In this document: in pieces, positions 54,913-63,337 of the stretch
How the letters are laid out: every line of letters starts with the position of its first letter
How positions within the stretch are numbered: position 1 is the stretch's first letter
NCBI RefSeq assembly: GCF_012911975.1
Contig: NZ_SMDQ01000017.1
Span: forward strand, 25,300 to 89,299
DNA from: Nodosilinea sp. P-1105
GTDB taxonomy: Bacteria > Cyanobacteriota > Cyanobacteriia > Phormidesmidales > Phormidesmidaceae
DNA: 64,000 bases
Direction: 5' to 3'
Program-made: the position numbers and the translations under genes
The notes under the pieces: model-generated
What the model was told of the DNA's origin: nothing
Database searches by the model: none
What the model saw: only the letters and a program-made list of their open reading frames with translations

Positions 54913-55050
54913 AGGGGTCCTTGGGTGGGGGAGTGGGGAGGTGGGGAGTGGATGGGTGGATGGGTGGATGGGTAGGCGGGTGGGTGGGGGAGGTGTAGGG
55001 GTAGACCTGGGTGTCTGGTCTGGCGGAGAACGGGGAGGTGGAGTGGGGTG
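54913..55050. repeat. G-rich minisatellite in the nif unit
   Basis: TGGGTGGA and GGGGAGTGG-type units fill the space between nifT and the (2Fe-2S) gene. The sense of nif transcription reads the C-rich strand. The array starts 4 bp from the (2Fe-2S) gene's ATG, so expansion could alter its ribosome-binding region. Confidence 0.85.
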
Positions 55051-55055
55051 GGTGT

Positions 55056-55262
55056 TCAGTTCAGCTTGCGGGCGTCGACGGTTTGCGGAGTCTGGATCGG
55101 GTCGCTGAGGCCGGCGATCGCCAGATCCCACCCATTGGACAGGGTTAATACCTGGGTGTTGTTCTCCCCTGTGGCTTGGGAAACAACTTCTTCTTCGAGG
55201 TCTTTTTTGGCCACGTAAACTAGGAGTTTACCGGCGGCATTGGTGCGGAGCATGACTTTCAT
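55056..55262 (-). CDS. nifT: NifT/FixU protein
   Basis: A 68-residue protein that begins MKVMLRTNAAGKLLVYVAKKD, shown in part, and has the LSNGWDLAI block, both typical of NifT. NifT lies with nifV and nifZ in cyanobacterial nif regions, and its role is unclear, possibly in FeMo-co or Fe protein maturation. Here it is separated from nifV by a 131-bp minisatellite tract, without a nifZ. Confidence 0.9.
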   Translation of the reverse strand: MKVMLRTNAAGKLLVYVAKKDLEEEVVSQATGENNTQVLTLSNGWDLAIAGLSDPIQTPQTVDARKLN

Positions 55263-55266
55263 AGGG

Positions 55267-55375
55267 AAGATGGGGGAGTGGGGGAGTGGGGGAGTGGGGA
55301 GATGGGGAGATGGGGAGATGGGGGACGTGGGGGAGTGGGGAAGATGGGGGAGTGGGGGAGGTTGAGGTCAGATTA
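55267..55375. repeat. G-rich minisatellite between nifV and nifT
   Basis: Units GGGGGAGT, GGGGAGAT and GGGGGACGT tandemly repeated. The tract lies where nifZ is found in Anabaena (nifV-nifZ-nifT). Confidence 0.9.
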
Positions 55376-55393
55376 AAGTTCAAAATTCAACGT

Positions 55394-56509
55394 TCAAACT
55401 TTTTCTGGCGCAGCGACGACGTTCAGCAGTTCAGCAACCGTGAGGCTCCTTTTCAGGGTGACGGCGCGATCGCGAACGGCATTGAGCACCGCTTGGCCCT
55501 GATCGGCATCCAGGTAAATGCCCTGGTTCGATAACACCTGGTTAAGCAGGTGACGGCCCGAGTGTTTGCCCACCACCAGACTGCGCTGGCGACCCACTTC
55601 ACTGGGGTCGAAGGGTTCGTAGGTGCTGGGGTTTTGCAGAATGCCGTGGGCGTGGATGCCAGATTCGTGGGCGAAGGTGTTTTCCCCCACGATCGCCTTC
55701 CAGGGAGGGACAGTACAGTTGACGGCTTTGGCCACAAACCGAGATAGTTCCAGAAAATGCTGGCAGCGAATGCCCGTTTTGTGGCCGTAGAGGTGTTTTA
55801 GGGCCATGACCACTTCTTCCAGGGCGGCGTTACCCGCCCGTTCGCCCAGGCCATTGACAGTGGTATTGACGGAAGTCGCCCCGGCCCGCACCCCCGCCAG
55901 GGCATTAGCCGTCGCCAGCCCCAGATCATTGTGGGTGTGCATTTCCACTGGAATGTCCAGGGATTGCACCAGCTTTTGTACTTTGTCATAGGTACTAAAG
56001 GGATCGAGAATGCCCACCGTGTCACAAAACCGGAAGCGGAATGCTCCCCATTCCTGGGCATACTGGGCGGCGTCAATCAGAAAGGTCTCATCGGCCCGGG
56101 AGCTATCTTCACCCCCAACGCTGACCTCTAACCCATGGTCGCGGGCAAACCTGATCGCATCTCGCAGGTGCTCTAACATGGTCACCCAGCGGCCTTGAAA
56201 CTTGACCTGAATTTGCATGTCTGACACTGGAATCGAGATGTGGACCCGCTTCAGGCCGCAGTGGATAGAGGCCTGAATATCCGATAGAACCGCCCGGTTC
56301 CAGCCCAGCAGGTGAGCATTCAGACCCAGATCAACGATGGCCCGAATCGCTTTGGCTTCGTCCTGGCCCATAGCAGGAATGCCCACCTCCAGCTCATGGA
56401 CGCCGATAGTATCGAGAAACTTGGCGATCGCAACTTTTTCCTCTAGACCAAAGGCAATGCCAGCGGCCTGTTCGCCATCGCGGAGAGTGGTGTCGTTGAT
56501 GTAGATCAT
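55394..56509 (-). CDS. nifV: Homocitrate synthase
   Basis: Condenses acetyl-CoA and 2-oxoglutarate to homocitrate for FeMo-co. The ATG at 56509 gives 371 residues starting [20 protein letters not shown], the usual NifV start. The conserved [20 protein letters not shown] segment near 190 and [17 protein letters not shown] confirm the isopropylmalate/homocitrate synthase fold. [12 protein letters not shown] near 280 is also present. The start is 4 bp after the dps-like stop, with a GGAGTGAC ribosome-binding site overlapping the preceding gene end. Confidence 0.93.
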   Translation of the reverse strand: MIYINDTTLRDGEQAAGIAFGLEEKVAIAKFLDTIGVHELEVGIPAMGQDEAKAIRAIVDLGLNAHLLGWNRAVLSDIQASIHCGLKRVHISIPVSDMQIQVKFQGRWVTMLEHLRDAIRFARDHGLEVSVGGEDSSRADETFLIDAAQYAQEWGAFRFRFCDTVGILDPFSTYDKVQKLVQSLDIPVEMHTHNDLGLATANALAGVRAGATSVNTTVNGLGERAGNAALEEVVMALKHLYGHKTGIRCQHFLELSRFVAKAVNCTVPPWKAIVGENTFAHESGIHAHGILQNPSTYEPFDPSEVGRQRSLVVGKHSGRHLLNQVLSNQGIYLDADQGQAVLNAVRDRAVTLKRSLTVAELLNVVAAPEKV

Positions 56510-56513
56510 GTCG

Positions 56514-57071
56514 TCACTCCTGCACAAACGCCAGGGTCAAGCTATCGGTGGTGAGGAAGTGATCGACGTGGAAGGTACGGTCTTCGGTTTTGAGCAGGAT
56601 TTCGTCGTAGAGGTAGCGGGTGGCGCGATCGCCGAAGCTTTCGGCCTGGGCTGCAAGGCGACGCAGTAACGCGATCACGGCTTGCTCGGCGGCGAGGTCG
56701 TTTTCGAGCATGGCGCGGCAGGTGTAGGCGCCCTCGGGCTCAGGCGTAAAGCAGCAGAGTTCTTCCAGGGTGGCAAAGCTGCTAGCGGGAATGCCGCCAA
56801 GGCCGTTAAGCCGTTCCGCCAGGTCGTGGGCGTGGCCCTGGGTATCGCCGTAGCTTTCCTGGAAGAATTCATGAATGGCGTAGAACTCAGCGCCTTCGAC
56901 CACGAAGTGGTGCTTTTGATATTGCAAGTAAAGGGCCTGGAAGCTAGCGTAGGCCAGGTTTAGCCCTTCACAGATGGCGGTTGTAACGTCGAGTTCAAAG
57001 CCAACGGGGTTGGGGCCCACTTGGCCAAAGGCGCGGACAAGGGTTTCGGTCGTAGCTGGGGTAGTAGACAT
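56514..57071 (-). CDS. Dps-family ferritin-like protein
   Basis: A 185-residue ferritin-like protein. Metal-site residues are visible in [20 protein letters not shown] and, further on, [15 protein letters not shown]. The Dps ferroxidase pattern (HHxxxxG...FYxxHE) is kept. Such proteins store iron and protect against peroxide, and a dps gene occurs in the nif cluster of some non-heterocystous cyanobacteria. It is translationally tight with nifV (4-bp gap). Confidence 0.87.
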   Translation of the reverse strand: MSTTPATTETLVRAFGQVGPNPVGFELDVTTAICEGLNLAYASFQALYLQYQKHHFVVEGAEFYAIHEFFQESYGDTQGHAHDLAERLNGLGGIPASSFATLEELCCFTPEPEGAYTCRAMLENDLAAEQAVIALLRRLAAQAESFGDRATRYLYDEILLKTEDRTFHVDHFLTTDSLTLAFVQE

Positions 57072-57079
57072 GGGATGAC

Positions 57080-57245
57080 TCCGTTAGGGGTGGATGGGTG
57101 GATGAGTGGGAGGGTGGATGAGTGGGAGGGTGGATGGGTGGGAGGGTGGATGGGTGGGAGGGTGGATGGGTGGGTGGGAGGGTGGATGGGTGAATGGGTG
57201 TTGGGTGTCAGGATCCCTTCCTGGGAGGGGTAGGGGTGGGTTATC
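57080..57245. repeat. Minisatellite upstream of the dps-like gene
   Basis: GGGTGGATGGGTGGGAGGGT-type units (57087-57190), then a ggGTGTCAGG spacer and a CCTTCCTGGGAGGGGTAGGG hairpin-type motif (57213-57232) like those at 34.6 and 61.7 kb. Confidence 0.85.
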
Positions 57246-57250
57246 GGGTC

Positions 57251-57544
57251 CTACGAATTAGCCGCACATACGACCTGACTTTGCCAGCATCGCTCTAGCC
57301 AATCCACGCTCTCTTGGCGAGGGAGAGAGAACTGCAAGATGACGCTGCGAACTAGCAACAAGGCTAGGGGATGGTTAACGTCGACTCGCAGAGTGCCATC
57401 GCTGGGGCAGTTGGCGGGGATATTGAGTTCTTGCAGACGGTGATGAATGGACCAGCGATCGCCCCAGAGGGCTGTTCGGTGACCATCACCGGCCTGGATA
57501 AAAACCGCTTGCCCCCAATTGGGGCCAGGAGGGGACGGGGTCAT
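57251..57544 (-). CDS. Asr1405/Asl0597-like small protein
   Basis: A 97-residue protein starting at 57544. The core IHHRLQELNIPANC...LRVDVNHPLALLLVRSVI...ESVDWLERCWQ resembles the small Asr1405/Asl0597 family located between nifP and nifV in Anabaena. Its role is unknown. The ATG overlaps the nifP stop as ATGA, so the two are translationally coupled. Confidence 0.75.
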   Translation of the reverse strand: MTPSPPGPNWGQAVFIQAGDGHRTALWGDRWSIHHRLQELNIPANCPSDGTLRVDVNHPLALLLVRSVILQFSLPRQESVDWLERCWQSQVVCAANS

Positions 57545-58272
57545 GGTATTAGCTCCAGAGGTTGATAGGTGGGTGAGGTTTTTTGTAAAAGGGCAACTTG
57601 GGTTTCGAGCCATTCGATCCGATCGAGCAGTAATTGCCAGGACTGAGCATCGGCATCGGGTAATTGGCTGTGGTCTAAGGAGGTAGCTGCGGTATTGCAA
57701 CGGCACCCATTGCGGCTGGGAATGCCAACGGCGGTGCAGTGGGCGGTTACTGGGCGCAGCACCACAGCTCCGGCGCCAATGCGGGCATAGTCGCCGATGG
57801 TGATGTTGCCCAGGACGTTAGCCCCAGAACCTACCACCACCTGATTGCCGAGGGTAGGATGGCGCTTGCCAGTTTCTTTGCCAGTTCCCCCCAGGGTGAC
57901 CCCTTGATAGATCAGGCAATAGTCGCCAACAATAGCGGTCTCGCCAATCACCACCCCCATGCCGTGGTCGATGAACACCCCCCGGCCAATGTGGGCACCG
58001 GGATGAATATCGATGCCGGTGAAAAAACGACTGAGGTGGGCCATAAACCGAGGGAAGAATGGCACCCGATGCTGGTGTAACCAATGGGCCAGACGATGGG
58101 CCACCAGAGCATGGAACCCCGGATAGCAGCACAGCACCTCTAACCAGTGACGGGCCGCCGGATCGCGATCGAAGATGATGGCAAAGTCATCGAGTAGGGG
58201 GAGACGCTGCTTTCTGTGGCTAGCTACAGAAAGCAGCGGTAGGTTAGACAAGCGGGGCGAAGGGAGAAACAT
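57541..58272 (-). CDS. nifP: Serine O-acetyltransferase
   Basis: Makes O-acetylserine for cysteine and hence Fe-S clusters. The 243-residue protein has the N-terminal SATase helical domain (DPAARHWLEVLCCYPGFHAL near 35) and a left-handed beta helix of hexapeptide repeats (IDIHPGAHIGRGVFIDHGMG, GETAIVGDYCLIYQGVTLGG). The catalytic Asp-His pair is in FIDHGMG. It is shorter than E. coli CysE, as in cyanobacterial NifP. Its place at the head of the nif run suggests the nif-specific paralogue rather than housekeeping cysE. Confidence 0.88.
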   Translation of the reverse strand: MFLPSPRLSNLPLLSVASHRKQRLPLLDDFAIIFDRDPAARHWLEVLCCYPGFHALVAHRLAHWLHQHRVPFFPRFMAHLSRFFTGIDIHPGAHIGRGVFIDHGMGVVIGETAIVGDYCLIYQGVTLGGTGKETGKRHPTLGNQVVVGSGANVLGNITIGDYARIGAGAVVLRPVTAHCTAVGIPSRNGCRCNTAATSLDHSQLPDADAQSWQLLLDRIEWLETQVALLQKTSPTYQPLELIP

Positions 58273-58740
58273 GGCTCTATGTGGGCTTTGTTTCTCTGCT
58301 TATAGCAATGTCCTAAGGTCGACAGTTTTGCTGTTGGGCTCATCCAGATTTACTAAAATTATTAGCGTTGTACTCAGGGGCTAAACCCTGGTAAAGTCTA
58401 CTGTTCGACTTTTGTTTAGGCCTGGGGTACGAGTATTTTAGGATGGTAGGGCCAGTATTGTTATGTCCCTGGACATGTATTGTGCACTCAGGTAAAAACC
58501 TTGGGTACCAGTGGTTGAGGCGACTTTTAAGCTAATGTTAAATCGCCATCTAGTGTACTCAAACTACAGTTTTTCAGAGTGAGTTTCATGGTTTTACTGA
58601 TAAAACTGTAGCCGCTTTGTCAAAACGTCTTCAACTTTATTCAGCAATCCTTAACAGCAACACTCCCGACAGTTTTAGACGGTTACACGGCGTGAGATTT
58701 AAACCGAGAGATTCTGAATAGGCCAAGCACTCTACAGCCG
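58273..58740. other. 468-bp region upstream of nifP
   Basis: No gene is seen. It is AT-rich compared with its surroundings and must contain the nifP promoter. Repeated words such as GGCTAAACCCTGGTAAAGTC and CTACTGTTCG occur around 58378-58408 but no operator is clear. Confidence 0.5.
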
Positions 58741-59028
58741 TCAGGTGTGCCCTTGAGTATGGGTAAACACCCGCACCGCCGACACAATTAAAATCAGACC
58801 CAGCCCAAACTTCAGCACCGCTGGGGAAATGACGCCGACCAACAGCCCACCTATGATCGCCCCAATGACCGAGCCAATACCCATGGGTAAAACCGTTTGT
58901 CGTAGGGCTTGTGGGTCAGAAAATACCCTAGAACGGGCATAGCGAATCAGACCAATCAGTACCATGGGCAAACTGATGTCCCCACAGTTGCAAGCCCAGC
59001 ATAAACCGGACCAAGGGGCGTTGATACC
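58741..59028 (-). pseudogene. TauE/SafE permease C-terminal remnant
   Basis: An open stretch of about 95 codons, bounded upstream by a stop at 59029-59031 and without a proper start. WSGLCWACNCGDISLPMVLI, shown in part, followed by TVLPMGIGSVIGAIIGG and FGLGLILIVSAVRVF matches the second half of TauE/SafE-type membrane permeases, which normally span about 250 residues. The first half is gone. Confidence 0.7.
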
Positions 59029-59096
59029 CTAGCCCGAAGGAGGCGATCCAGTCACCTCCAGAACGATTGACGGTTAATTACGCTTAATGTTGAGGG

Positions 59097-59306
59097 TTAA
59101 TCCACCGCCAGCATAATGTTGGAGGCTTTCACCATGGCGTAAACCTCCTTACCCTCTGCCAATTCCAGCGCCTCGGCAGACGCCTTAGTGATGATCGACA
59201 CCACATCCACGCCAGGGGCCACCTCAATTACCACCTCAGTATTGACCGTGCCGGGGGTGATTGTTTTAACGGTGCCTTTAAGGCTATTGCGAGCACTAAC
59301 TTTCAT
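59097..59306 (-). CDS. mop: Molybdate-binding Mop/TOBE protein
   Basis: Small cytoplasmic molybdate store. The ATG at 59306 gives 69 residues, MKVSARNSLKGTVKTITPG, with VNTEVVIEVAPG and VSIITKASAEAL, the classical Mop/TOBE sequence. A longer start at 59333 is possible. mop is found in the nif cluster of Leptolyngbya-type cyanobacteria, consistent with molybdenum supply for nitrogenase. It is divergent from the HTH-PBP regulator. Confidence 0.92.
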   Translation of the reverse strand: MKVSARNSLKGTVKTITPGTVNTEVVIEVAPGVDVVSIITKASAEALELAEGKEVYAMVKASNIMLAVD

Positions 59307-59471
59307 ACCATCCTCTAGGCTGTGCGCCAGCATTCTTTATGTATGTCAAACTTACTGGCATTCCCCCAAAAAAAAGTGTTTTGAGGCACAGATTTAAATG
59401 GAATTGCGATCGCATTTAAGAAACGGTGACACCGGCTGTATCCCACCGCCTTCTATACTGGCTGACAAATC

Positions 59472-60632
59472 ATGGGTAGGGGTATCCCAGTGAAAGATGC
59501 GTTACGTAACGGCCTGAAGCAAACCCGCCTGCGCCTGGGCCTCAGCCAGCAAGACCTGGCTACCATGGCCGGGGTCAGTCGCCAAACTATCAGCGGGGTC
59601 GAATCTGGCCAAACGGCCCTATCGGTCACCGTGGCTCTGCGTCTGTCTAAAGCCTTGGGATGCCGGGTTGAAGACCTATTTTGGCTGGATCCAGACCAAG
59701 TCACCTTGGACGCTATCCCCACGGCCACTTCCCCCCCCCGAGACCGCTGGCCCGTCAGTCTAGTCAACATTGGCGGGCAATGGGTGGCGCATCCCTTGGT
59801 GGGCAATGATGCCTTTCGCATGGACCTGATTGCCGCCGACGGAAAAGCCAGCCGCCAACCCCAGCAAGATACCCTCACGGTGACCCTGCTGGATGACCCG
59901 AGCAACCTGCTTAACACCGTGGCCGTGGCCGGTTGTGCCCCAGCCCTATCGCTCTGGGCCCAAGCGGCAGAACGCTGGCATCCTGGGCTGCGGGTCCACC
60001 TCAGCTTTGCCAACAGCACTGAGGCTCTAGAGCGGCTAGCCCGGGGCGAAGTTCACATTGCTGGGGTGCATCTCTATTGCCCCAGAACCCAGACCTTTAA
60101 CCTCCCCTTTGTGCGTCAGGCGCTGCCCCAGCGAGCGGCAGTGCTGATTAATCTAGGTCTCTGGCAGGAGGGATTGCTGGTGGCCCTAAGGAACCCCAAA
60201 GGCCTTCAGGGAGTCGCAGACCTGGCCCGGCCTGATATTACCCTAGTCAACCGAGAGCCAGGAGCGGGCAGCCGCGAATTACTCGATCAAGCGCTGGCTG
60301 AGGCAGACGTACTGCCCCAGTCTGTACAGGGCTTTGACCAGGTGGTAGCCTCTCACCAGGCGGTGGCCCAGGCGATCGCCCAAGGGAAAGCTGATGTCGG
60401 GGTCAGTGCCGCCTCTGTTGCCGCTACCTACAGTTTGGACTTTCTGCCCTTGCGTCAGTGCCGCTACGACCTGGTTATCCTCAAGCCCTACTTGGAAGAA
60501 GCCGCTGTGCAACAATTGCTGGGCACCCTCAGCCATCGCCGGGTGATCTCGCAGCTAGAGCACTTGGGTGGCTACGACACCCATCTGACTGGCGAAGTGG
60601 TGGCCACAGTCCAGGGGGCAGAGGCTGATTAA
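59472..60632 (+). CDS. HTH regulator with molybdate-type binding-protein domain
   Basis: A 386-residue one-component regulator. Residues about 8-70 form an XRE-type HTH ([37 protein letters not shown]). The rest is a periplasmic-binding-protein-like domain (about 135-370; [26 protein letters not shown] segment, [16 protein letters not shown]) of the group often associated with molybdate. It faces mop across 165 bp and probably senses molybdate to control nearby genes; that is inference. Confidence 0.85.
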   Translation: MGRGIPVKDALRNGLKQTRLRLGLSQQDLATMAGVSRQTISGVESGQTALSVTVALRLSKALGCRVEDLFWLDPDQVTLDAIPTATSPPRDRWPVSLVNIGGQWVAHPLVGNDAFRMDLIAADGKASRQPQQDTLTVTLLDDPSNLLNTVAVAGCAPALSLWAQAAERWHPGLRVHLSFANSTEALERLARGEVHIAGVHLYCPRTQTFNLPFVRQALPQRAAVLINLGLWQEGLLVALRNPKGLQGVADLARPDITLVNREPGAGSRELLDQALAEADVLPQSVQGFDQVVASHQAVAQAIAQGKADVGVSAASVAATYSLDFLPLRQCRYDLVILKPYLEEAAVQQLLGTLSHRRVISQLEHLGGYDTHLTGEVVATVQGAEAD

Positions 60633-61507
60633 GAGCGATATTTCTGAATCAATAAATTGAGCTTGTCCAGGGTGGCTTTGGGCGCCTTATCCATGGGGGT
60701 GATGATGGCATACTTCAGGGCCGAGTGGGCCTCTGACTGGGGGGGGGTAGCAGCGATTCGGTTGACCACGTCCCGAATCACCCGTTGAGCATTGACGGCG
60801 TTCTTTTGCAGATTGCCGATCACCATGTCTACGGTCACACTGTCGTGGTCAGAGTGCCAACAGTCGTAGTCGGTGACCAGGGCCAGGGTGGCGTAGGCCA
60901 TTTCTGCTTCGCGGGCCAATTTGGCTTCGGGCAGATTAGTCATGCCGATTACGGTCGCGCCCCAACTGCGGTACAGCTCTGACTCGGCTTTGGTGGAAAA
61001 GGCTGGGCCTTCCATACAGACATAGGTGCCGCCCCGGTGTAAGGTTACCTCCGGCAGGTTAAGGCTGTCTACGGCATCGGCCAGAACCCCTGCCAGGGCC
61101 GAGCAGACCGGGTCACCAAAGGTGATGTGGGCCACCAGCCCGTCGCCAAAAAAGGTGGACACTCGGTTGCGGGTGCGATCGATAAACTGGTCGGGCACTA
61201 CCATGTCTAAGGGCTTGGCAGCCTCCTTTAGGGACCCTACCGCCGAAGCGGAAATTAAGTACTCGACTCCCAGGGATTTCATGGCGTAGATGTTAGCCCG
61301 AAAGGGTAATTCTGAGGGCATTAGGGTGTGCCCCCGGCCATGGCGGGCCAAAAAAGCCACCCGGGTGCCATCTAAGGTACCCATCACAATCGCGTCAGAG
61401 GGGCTGCCAAAGGGGGTGTCAATGCGAATCTCTTCGATATCAGTCAGGGCCTCCATTTGATAGAGACCACTGCCGCCGATGATGCCAATCTGTGCCTGTG
61501 CCGCCAT
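60629..61507 (-). CDS. mtnP: S-methyl-5'-thioadenosine phosphorylase
   Basis: Salvages methylthioadenosine to adenine and methylthioribose-1-phosphate. The 292-residue protein shows [12 protein letters not shown] (8-19), [20 protein letters not shown] near 53-72, the substrate Met/Asp region [20 protein letters not shown] near 163-182 and [10 protein letters not shown] near 213. Length and motifs are typical. Its stop overlaps the convergent regulator gene by 4 bp. Confidence 0.95.
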   Translation of the reverse strand: MAAQAQIGIIGGSGLYQMEALTDIEEIRIDTPFGSPSDAIVMGTLDGTRVAFLARHGRGHTLMPSELPFRANIYAMKSLGVEYLISASAVGSLKEAAKPLDMVVPDQFIDRTRNRVSTFFGDGLVAHITFGDPVCSALAGVLADAVDSLNLPEVTLHRGGTYVCMEGPAFSTKAESELYRSWGATVIGMTNLPEAKLAREAEMAYATLALVTDYDCWHSDHDSVTVDMVIGNLQKNAVNAQRVIRDVVNRIAATPPQSEAHSALKYAIITPMDKAPKATLDKLNLLIQKYRS

Positions 61508-61665
61508 GGTGATAAAGATATGCAGAAGTTATACATTAAACTGCCCTATCATAGGCCCCAGCGGCGGATGACACTAGGGGCATCTGGCAGAAAAATTAGG
61601 GTAAGCGCTTTGTAAAAGCCTTTTAATCTTCAGGGAGGTTGCTTCGACACATCAGGACTTACCAT

Positions 61666-61757
61666 CCCCTCCCACGGAGGGGTGCCCGGAGGGCGGGGTG
61701 GGTCTTTTCGGGCTTGCTTGACCCACCCCTACCCCTCCAAAGGAGGGGATTTCGGAC
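61666..61757. repeat. Long palindromic repeat
   Basis: Two hairpin halves (CATCCCCTCC...GGAGGGGTGCC and GACCCACCCCTACCCCTCC...GGAGGGGATTTC) form an imperfect inverted repeat of about 90 bp. Related hairpin motifs are at 34613-34632 and 57213-57232. Confidence 0.8.
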
Positions 61758-61784
61758 CTTGATGCCACCAAATCTCTACATCTG

Positions 61785-61946
61785 CTAACCCTAAATTCAA
61801 GACTTGACGCTGCACTAGAGCAAATTCTCACCCCAGACGATAGCCTGCTGATTGTGGGCCTCTGTAATCATTGCCTGGAGCGTATCGAAGCCTGCAACCG
61901 CCCCGAGGCGTGGCAAACGCCAGAGGAGCTACACGCTATTTTCTGA
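61785..61946 (+). pseudogene. Cas2-like C-terminal remnant
   Basis: An open frame without a proper start. TLNSRLDAALEQILTPDDS, then LLIVGLCNHCLERIEACNRP and PEAWQTPEELHAIF to a stop at 61944-61946. This resembles the C-terminal half of Cas2 from cyanobacterial type I/III systems, where a CxxC in LCxxC is followed by NRPxxW. The N-terminal ferredoxin-like strand with the catalytic Asp is missing. It lies 1.4 kb before the CRISPR array. Similarity is by eye, so the call is tentative. Confidence 0.45.
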
Positions 61947-61963
61947 GCCGCCAGAGTCAAACC

Positions 61964-62176
61964 CTAACCGTGCTCCAAGGCATCCACCACATAGGCCGCC
62001 TCCAAAATTCTGGCCATAAAGGTTAGAGGGCCATTGGAGGCCCCACAATATTTATCGACTTGGTTTAGTTTCGGCACCCCGTCATAGAATCGCGCCGTGC
62101 CGTAGACCACTACCACCGATTGCTGGCGGTCAATTTTCTCTCCTACCGCCGCAATCACCCCATTGGCGGCCTTCAA
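61964..62176 (-). pseudogene. Unrecognised gene fragment
   Basis: A 70-codon frame read from a TTG, with in-frame sequence continuing upstream to about 62230 and no ATG. It reads VVVVYGTARFYDGVPKLNQV and KYCGASNGPLTFMARILEAA near the end, which looks protein-like rather than random, so I read it as the tail of a lost gene. I cannot name the family. It lies between the Cas2-like remnant and the toxin-like gene. Confidence 0.35.
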
Positions 62177-62210
62177 GTCTTGGTTAATACCTGGATGGTG
62201 CAGATCGAGT

Positions 62211-62546
62211 TCAACGTCTCGTAATGCGGACTAGCTGACCCTTTAGTTCCTCATAGTTGGTCAGGTGCTGGTGAATGGTAGCTGTGAAGTCATCCCAGTC
62301 TAGATTTTTGGAGCAAACAACAATCCCTGCATGGCTGAGGTTCTGTTGGTGAAGTCGAACAAAGTCGCGACGATTTTGGATGATAACAGCCCGATTCTCA
62401 TGAGTTGCAAACGATAGAACCTGATCATCAGGGATACGTTGATTCGCCTGCTCAGCCTCTTGCGCTGTTAAAATGTCATATCCTAATATTCTTAACTGTT
62501 GCACCACAGGCCAAGGAAATTGCTCATCCGCGTAAAGACGTAGCAT
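62211..62546 (-). CDS. DUF5615 PIN-like putative toxin
   Basis: A 111-residue protein with the DUF5615 pattern: LYADEQFPWPVVQQLRILGY (residues 4-23) with the acidic pair, IPDDQVLSFATHENRAVI near 43-60 and NRRDFVRLHQQN near 63-74. Family members are PIN-like nucleases paired with DUF433 proteins and are regarded as toxin candidates. It starts 2 bp after the DUF433 gene. Activity is not shown. Confidence 0.83.
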   Translation of the reverse strand: MLRLYADEQFPWPVVQQLRILGYDILTAQEAEQANQRIPDDQVLSFATHENRAVIIQNRRDFVRLHQQNLSHAGIVVCSKNLDWDDFTATIHQHLTNYEELKGQLVRITRR

Positions 62547-62548
62547 CC

Positions 62549-62875
62549 TTAGGCCGCCTCATTGTGTTGAATCGCGAGTTCGATTTCCGTAGCATGGGCT
62601 TCAGCATATTGCCATGCATGGGTCAAATTTGTCGCCGTAAGCTGCGGGTAAGCCTCCAAAATTTTGGCATCAGAGGCTCCCATACGACGATACTGCACCA
62701 AATCCCAAACTGGAATCCTGGTTCCAGTAATGCAAGCATCTCCCCCAACGACTCCGGGTGTTTTTTCAATCCCTGGCCAGACATCCCCTAGACTTTGTAC
62801 TAAAAACTGAACGGCCTCAGCCTTCTCTTCCGGGGTAAGGGCTAATAAATGGGTTCGTAATTCGTCTAGGGTCAT
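62549..62875 (-). CDS. DUF433 putative antitoxin
   Basis: A 108-residue protein with an N-terminal helical part and a C-terminal DUF433 domain (about 38-95): ACITGTRIPVWDLVQYRRMG, with ILEAYPQLTATNLTHAW. DUF433 proteins have an HTH-like fold and are regularly encoded just before DUF5615 PIN-like genes, as here. The pair probably forms one operon. Confidence 0.85.
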   Translation of the reverse strand: MTLDELRTHLLALTPEEKAEAVQFLVQSLGDVWPGIEKTPGVVGGDACITGTRIPVWDLVQYRRMGASDAKILEAYPQLTATNLTHAWQYAEAHATEIELAIQHNEAA

Positions 62876-63337
62876 GGGTAATAGGGGTTCATCCCTGAAA
62901 ATGACAGCGGCATTTTGCCTAGGTCTCGGGTGTTTTGCTTTAATTGTACGTCTGGGAAGGTGAGGAAGTGAGGTTGGGCAATTGGGGTGCTAGCCCACAA
63001 TCGACAGCCTTAGCCCCAGAATGGCGAGAGAAAGAGTTATTCTCTATCCATATGGAGCATACACAACGACGAAAACAGGCTTCAGGGAAATTTAGAGATG
63101 AAAATCACTCAAATTTTAGCGGATACCATCCCTTTGCTCTGTTTCCTGTTGGAGTCTACCGATCGCTGAAACCCCTATTGTTTCGTCACCACCCCCAGAT
63201 GCCTTGCTCCATAAGGGATGCAGCTGTTTTTTTGGAGGCTTTACTGAGAAATAATGTCATTAGTGGACGCCATGGGTAGACTCCCCCAGAAAGTGTGGTG
63301 TAGAATGCAGTTGAGGCAAGGGTTCTAGGACCCGACC
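62876..63337. other. 462-bp region before the CRISPR array (probable leader)
   Basis: No gene is supported. The array's 5' side is expected here if transcription is rightward, since repeats end in the handle-like ATGGAAAC and the degenerate repeat is at the right end. The last 100 bp before the first repeat contain TGTGGTGTAGAATGC, a possible promoter part. Confidence 0.5.

Larger units (their letters stand above)
61508..62210. other. 703-bp decayed region
   Basis: It contains a long inverted repeat of REP type at 61666-61757, the Cas2-like remnant (61785-61946) and an unrecognised 70-residue frame on the minus strand (61964-62176). No intact gene is supported. Confidence 0.6.

Noticed and set aside
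57251..57544. Possible nifZ
   Set aside because: The sequence fits the Asr1405-like family between nifP and nifV, not NifZ, and lies upstream rather than downstream of nifV.
62944..63279. 111-codon frame before the CRISPR array
   Set aside because: Lies in the probable leader, without a recognisable family.
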